Part shown: positions 5,523 to 7,747 of the stretch, one piece after another
How positions within the stretch are numbered: position 1 is the first letter of the stretch
How the letters are laid out: each line of letters begins with the position of its first letter
Assembly (NCBI GenBank): GCA_002685335.1
Contig: NYWY01000027.1
Location: forward strand, 1 to 7,747
Direction: 5' to 3'
Length of the DNA stretch: 7,747 bases
Source: Planctomycetaceae bacterium
GTDB taxonomy: Bacteria; Planctomycetota; Phycisphaerae; Phycisphaerales; SM1A02
The notes under the pieces: model-generated
Told to the model about the DNA's origin: nothing
The model's input: only the letters and a program-made list of their open reading frames with translations
Databases searched by the model: none
Position numbers and translations under genes: made by a program

Positions 5523-7148
5523 ATGCCCCGCCTGCTCACCCGCTATCTGGCGGGAGAACTCCTCAAGACGATCCTGCTCACCACCTTGATTCTCGTGGCG
5601 GTGATCGCGTTCGGAACCGCCATCAAGCCCCTGTCCAGGAATCTCCTGGGCGGGGCGGACATCCTGAAGTACGTCTTCTTCGCCGCGGTTCCGATGATGG
5701 AATTCGCACTGCCGTTCGCGGCCGGATTCGGGGCGACGCTGGTGATGCACCGCTTCGCGACCGACAACGAGATTCTCGCGATGGGGGCGAGCGGACTGTC
5801 CCCGGCCCGCATCTTCCGGCCGATCTTCGCATTGGCGGCGGTCCTGCTGCTGGTGATGCTCTCCCTCGTCCAATTCCTCGTCCCGATGTTCTGGTCGAGG
5901 ATGGAATCACTTCTCGCCCACGACGTCACGCGGCTGCTGGCCTCCGCGGTGGAGCGGGGCGAGGCGTTCTCGATGGGGAACACCCGGATCTACGCCGACG
6001 ACATCGTGGTCCAGGAGGCACCCGACGGCTCGACCGCGGACACCCGACTGGTCCTGGTCGGCGTCGCGGCGTTGCAGCTCGATTCTTCAGGGACCCCGGA
6101 GACCGAGTTCACCGCGGACTACGCCACCATGGATCTCTATCGTCTCGACGGCCGATCGGTGCTGAAGCTCGTGCTTGGTGATGCGACCCTGTTCCGAGCC
6201 GGTGACGCCACCCTGGTGCGGCTGCCGACCGCCGAGCCACGGGCGCTCGATCTCGGCCGCGGCTTCCGACTCGGTGTCAAGATGCTCACCCTCCCCGAGA
6301 TGTACCGGATCAAGGATGAGCCGACCCGGTTTCCCGGACTCGCCGCCAGCGTCGGGAACCTCGATGATCTCCTGCTTCAGGATGCCACGCACCGCCTGCT
6401 CGCCGACGCGTTCGCGACCGGGGAATCGATCGAATTCCGGGATGTCACCCGAGATGCGACGTGGCGGATCATCTCACATCAGGGCGTGAACTTCGAAGAT
6501 CTCCTCTTCACGATCGACGGGCCCACCGTGGAGACGGTGTTCCCCGACGGTCGCATCGTCCGGGCGAAGGGGACCAGTCTGCTCCTCGAGGAGTCGTGGC
6601 GGGACGGGGAGGTGGTCTTCGACGCCGAACTGATCGAGCCGGTCACGATCGATGAAGGTCTGGCCGGATCGCCGGGCTTCCCCGCGAAGATCCGCAATCT
6701 GGTCGTTCCGCCCGGCCGCATCCAGTTCGACGAAGACAGGACGCCGGCGGACATCGTCGCGCGCGTTCGCGGCATCGACTTGGCGTCGATCGACTCGACA
6801 CGACTCCGTGCGAGATTCGAGTCAACGCTTGCGGCGCACGACCTCAGCGTGCGAAAACTGATCTGGGACATCGAAGGGCGGATGCAGCAACGTCTCGCGC
6901 AGGCCTGCATGGGTCCTTTGCTCCTGATCCTGGGATCGGTGCTCGCGGTCGGCATGCGCTCGTCTCCGCCGCTCACCGTCTACGTCTTCGCGTTCATCCC
7001 GGCCATTCTCGACATCGTCCTGATCTCGGGCGGCGAGCAGCTGCTCCGACGCGAACCCGACCTCTGGGGATACCTGCTCATCTGGTCCGGAAATCTCATC
7101 CTCGGCGGATCCTGCCTCTTCGCCTGGTTCCGTCTTCGTCGAAACTGA
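5523..7148 (+). CDS. lptF: LptF/LptG-family permease (LptF-like) with enlarged periplasmic domain
   Basis: The product is 541 residues, against about 360 for usual LptF. It has six membrane helices in the family arrangement: about 12-34, 49-75 and 100-123, then 461-478, 485-502 and 515-536. Between helices 2 and 3 is the cytoplasmic coupling motif TDNEILAMGASG (80-91), the site that contacts the ATPase LptB in known transporters. Before helix 4 is the family's amphipathic stretch (LIWDIEGRMQQRLAQ). The periplasmic part (124-445) seems to hold two beta-strand-rich units, about 148-225 and 298-375, instead of one jelly roll. The role is to extract lipopolysaccharide or a related lipid from the inner membrane and pass it to LptC/LptA. 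The start MPRLLTRYLAGELLK matches family N-termini, although no ribosome site precedes it. The next gene is a second permease 10 bp downstream, consistent with an F-G heterodimer. The F label rests on order and on the second gene looking more LptG-like. Confidence 0.87.
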   Translation: MPRLLTRYLAGELLKTILLTTLILVAVIAFGTAIKPLSRNLLGGADILKYVFFAAVPMMEFALPFAAGFGATLVMHRFATDNEILAMGASGLSPARIFRPIFALAAVLLLVMLSLVQFLVPMFWSRMESLLAHDVTRLLASAVERGEAFSMGNTRIYADDIVVQEAPDGSTADTRLVLVGVAALQLDSSGTPETEFTADYATMDLYRLDGRSVLKLVLGDATLFRAGDATLVRLPTAEPRALDLGRGFRLGVKMLTLPEMYRIKDEPTRFPGLAASVGNLDDLLLQDATHRLLADAFATGESIEFRDVTRDATWRIISHQGVNFEDLLFTIDGPTVETVFPDGRIVRAKGTSLLLEESWRDGEVVFDAELIEPVTIDEGLAGSPGFPAKIRNLVVPPGRIQFDEDRTPADIVARVRGIDLASIDSTRLRARFESTLAAHDLSVRKLIWDIEGRMQQRLAQACMGPLLLILGSVLAVGMRSSPPLTVYVFAFIPAILDIVLISGGEQLLRREPDLWGYLLIWSGNLILGGSCLFAWFRLRRN

Positions 7149-7158
7149 ATCGAAGGTC

Positions 7159-7747
7159 ATGCTGCTTCTCGACCGTCACATCATCCTCCGATTCCTTGGG
7201 AACTTCGCCCTCCTGTTCACGCTGTTGTTCGTCTTCGCCATCTCGATCGACGTCGTGGTCCAGTTCGACGAGTTCGTCGAGGCCGCCGAGTTGGTGGCGG
7301 AGCGCGACGGTCGCTGGGTCCCGGTCGTCTTCGTGGAGGGCGTGCTGGATTTCCACGGGCCGCGGATCTTCCAGTTCTACGCCTTCATGGTCGGACTGGT
7401 CGGCGTGGCGGCGGCGGGATTCACGCTCGTCCAGATGCACCGGAGCCGTGAACTCGTGGCGATCATGGCCGCCGGCGTCCCCCTGCACCGGATCGCCGCG
7501 GCGATCATCGCCGCACAGGTCGGTCTCGTGCTGCTGCAATTGGTCGATCAGGAACTGATTCTTCCCCGACTCGCCACGAAACTGAACCGCGTGCACGATC
7601 GAGTGCTCCAACCGGGGGTGGAGACCTTCGAGGTTCCACTCGCCCGAGATGCTCGAGGCGCGCTCCTGTTCGCGTCCTCGATCGACCCCAACGCCGGGAC
7701 CGCCACCTCGCTGCTCGTCCTGCGGCGGGGCGAGACGGGCGTCGCGG
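7159..7747 (+). CDS. lptG: LptG-like permease, 3'-truncated by window end
   Basis: 196 codons are visible and the frame is open to the right edge. The start MLLLDRHIILRFLGNF resembles LptG N-termini (LDRYI type). Helix 1 is about 10-30, helix 2 about 70-92 and helix 3 about 108-130. Between helices 2 and 3 lies HRSRELVAIMAAGVPLHRIA (94-113), the conserved Glu-containing coupling helix that docks onto LptB. After helix 3 comes QELILPRLATKLNR, as in LptG, then the beginning of the periplasmic beta domain. GAAGG lies two bases before the ATG, a rather close ribosome site. The ATG is 10 bp after the stop of the LptF-like gene, so the two are almost surely co-transcribed. Together they would form the transmembrane half of the Lpt exporter. 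The choice of LptG over LptF is likely but not proven, because both belong to one family and the last three helices are not visible. Confidence 0.87.
   Translation, partial: MLLLDRHIILRFLGNFALLFTLLFVFAISIDVVVQFDEFVEAAELVAERDGRWVPVVFVEGVLDFHGPRIFQFYAFMVGLVGVAAAGFTLVQMHRSRELVAIMAAGVPLHRIAAAIIAAQVGLVLLQLVDQELILPRLATKLNRVHDRVLQPGVETFEVPLARDARGALLFASSIDPNAGTATSLLVLRRGETGVA

Noticed and set aside
5295..5535. Protein-like frame on the minus strand in the divergent spacer (contains GEEDPRTPFDPASGRAVAG)
   Set aside because: It reads plausibly, but its only start is a GTG at 5364 without a ribosome site, and it continues out of frame through the whole start of the GspI-like gene. Most likely chance, or at best a gene remnant.
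4171..5589. 472-codon open frame on the plus strand across the I- and J-like genes
   Set aside because: It runs opposite two clear prepilin genes and into the permease start; the product is low-complexity Arg/Ser-rich, typical of antisense frames in GC-rich DNA.
1..7747. CRISPR array, tRNA, rRNA, insertion sequence, phage or toxin-antitoxin genes
   Set aside because: None seen. There are no spaced repeats, transposase motifs or shifts in composition, and the window is accounted for by seven genes and one spacer.

Overview
The window is strongly GC-rich and almost fully coding. It looks like chromosomal DNA of a Gram-negative (diderm) bacterium. The best guess is a planctomycete, perhaps of the Phycisphaerae type. 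This rests on a secreted protein with a dockerin-like EF-hand end, a compact set of type II secretion/type IV pilus pseudopilins, two LptF/LptG permeases and a very Asp/Arg/Gly-rich composition. The taxon is inference; there is no rRNA or other marker gene here.

Layout. (1) Bases 2-2131 (+): the 3' part of a gene for a large, probably exported protein. Its first half resembles a beta-propeller, followed by beta-rich segments and a C-terminal dockerin-like calcium-binding motif. Its 5' end lies outside the window. (2) Bases 2157-5294 (-): a tight four-gene pseudopilin operon, transcribed GspI-like, GspJ-like, GspK/PilX-like, GspH/FimT-like. Neighbouring genes touch through ATGA stop/start overlaps. 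It converges on gene 1 with only 25 bp between stop codons. (3) Bases 5295-5522: a 228-bp divergent spacer that should hold promoters for both directions. (4) Bases 5523-7747 (+): two tandem permeases of the LptF/LptG (YjgP/YjgQ) family; the second runs off the window.

How they fit together. The pseudopilins would form the tip of a short periplasmic pseudopilus that pushes folded proteins through an outer-membrane secretin. No secretin, ATPase, platform protein, major pseudopilin or prepilin peptidase is present, so those parts must come from elsewhere. The protein from gene 1 is a plausible kind of cargo, but only its position suggests that. The two permeases would form, with the ATPase LptB, the inner-membrane extractor that moves lipopolysaccharide or a similar lipid towards the outer membrane.

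The more unusual points are a minor pseudopilin whose exported part looks like a beta-solenoid rather than the usual GspK fold, an LptF-like protein with a periplasmic domain about twice the usual size, a dockerin with one decayed calcium loop, and a run of five in-frame ATG codons at one gene start. No clearly new defence, mobile or RNA system was seen. There are no tRNA, rRNA, CRISPR or insertion-sequence features.
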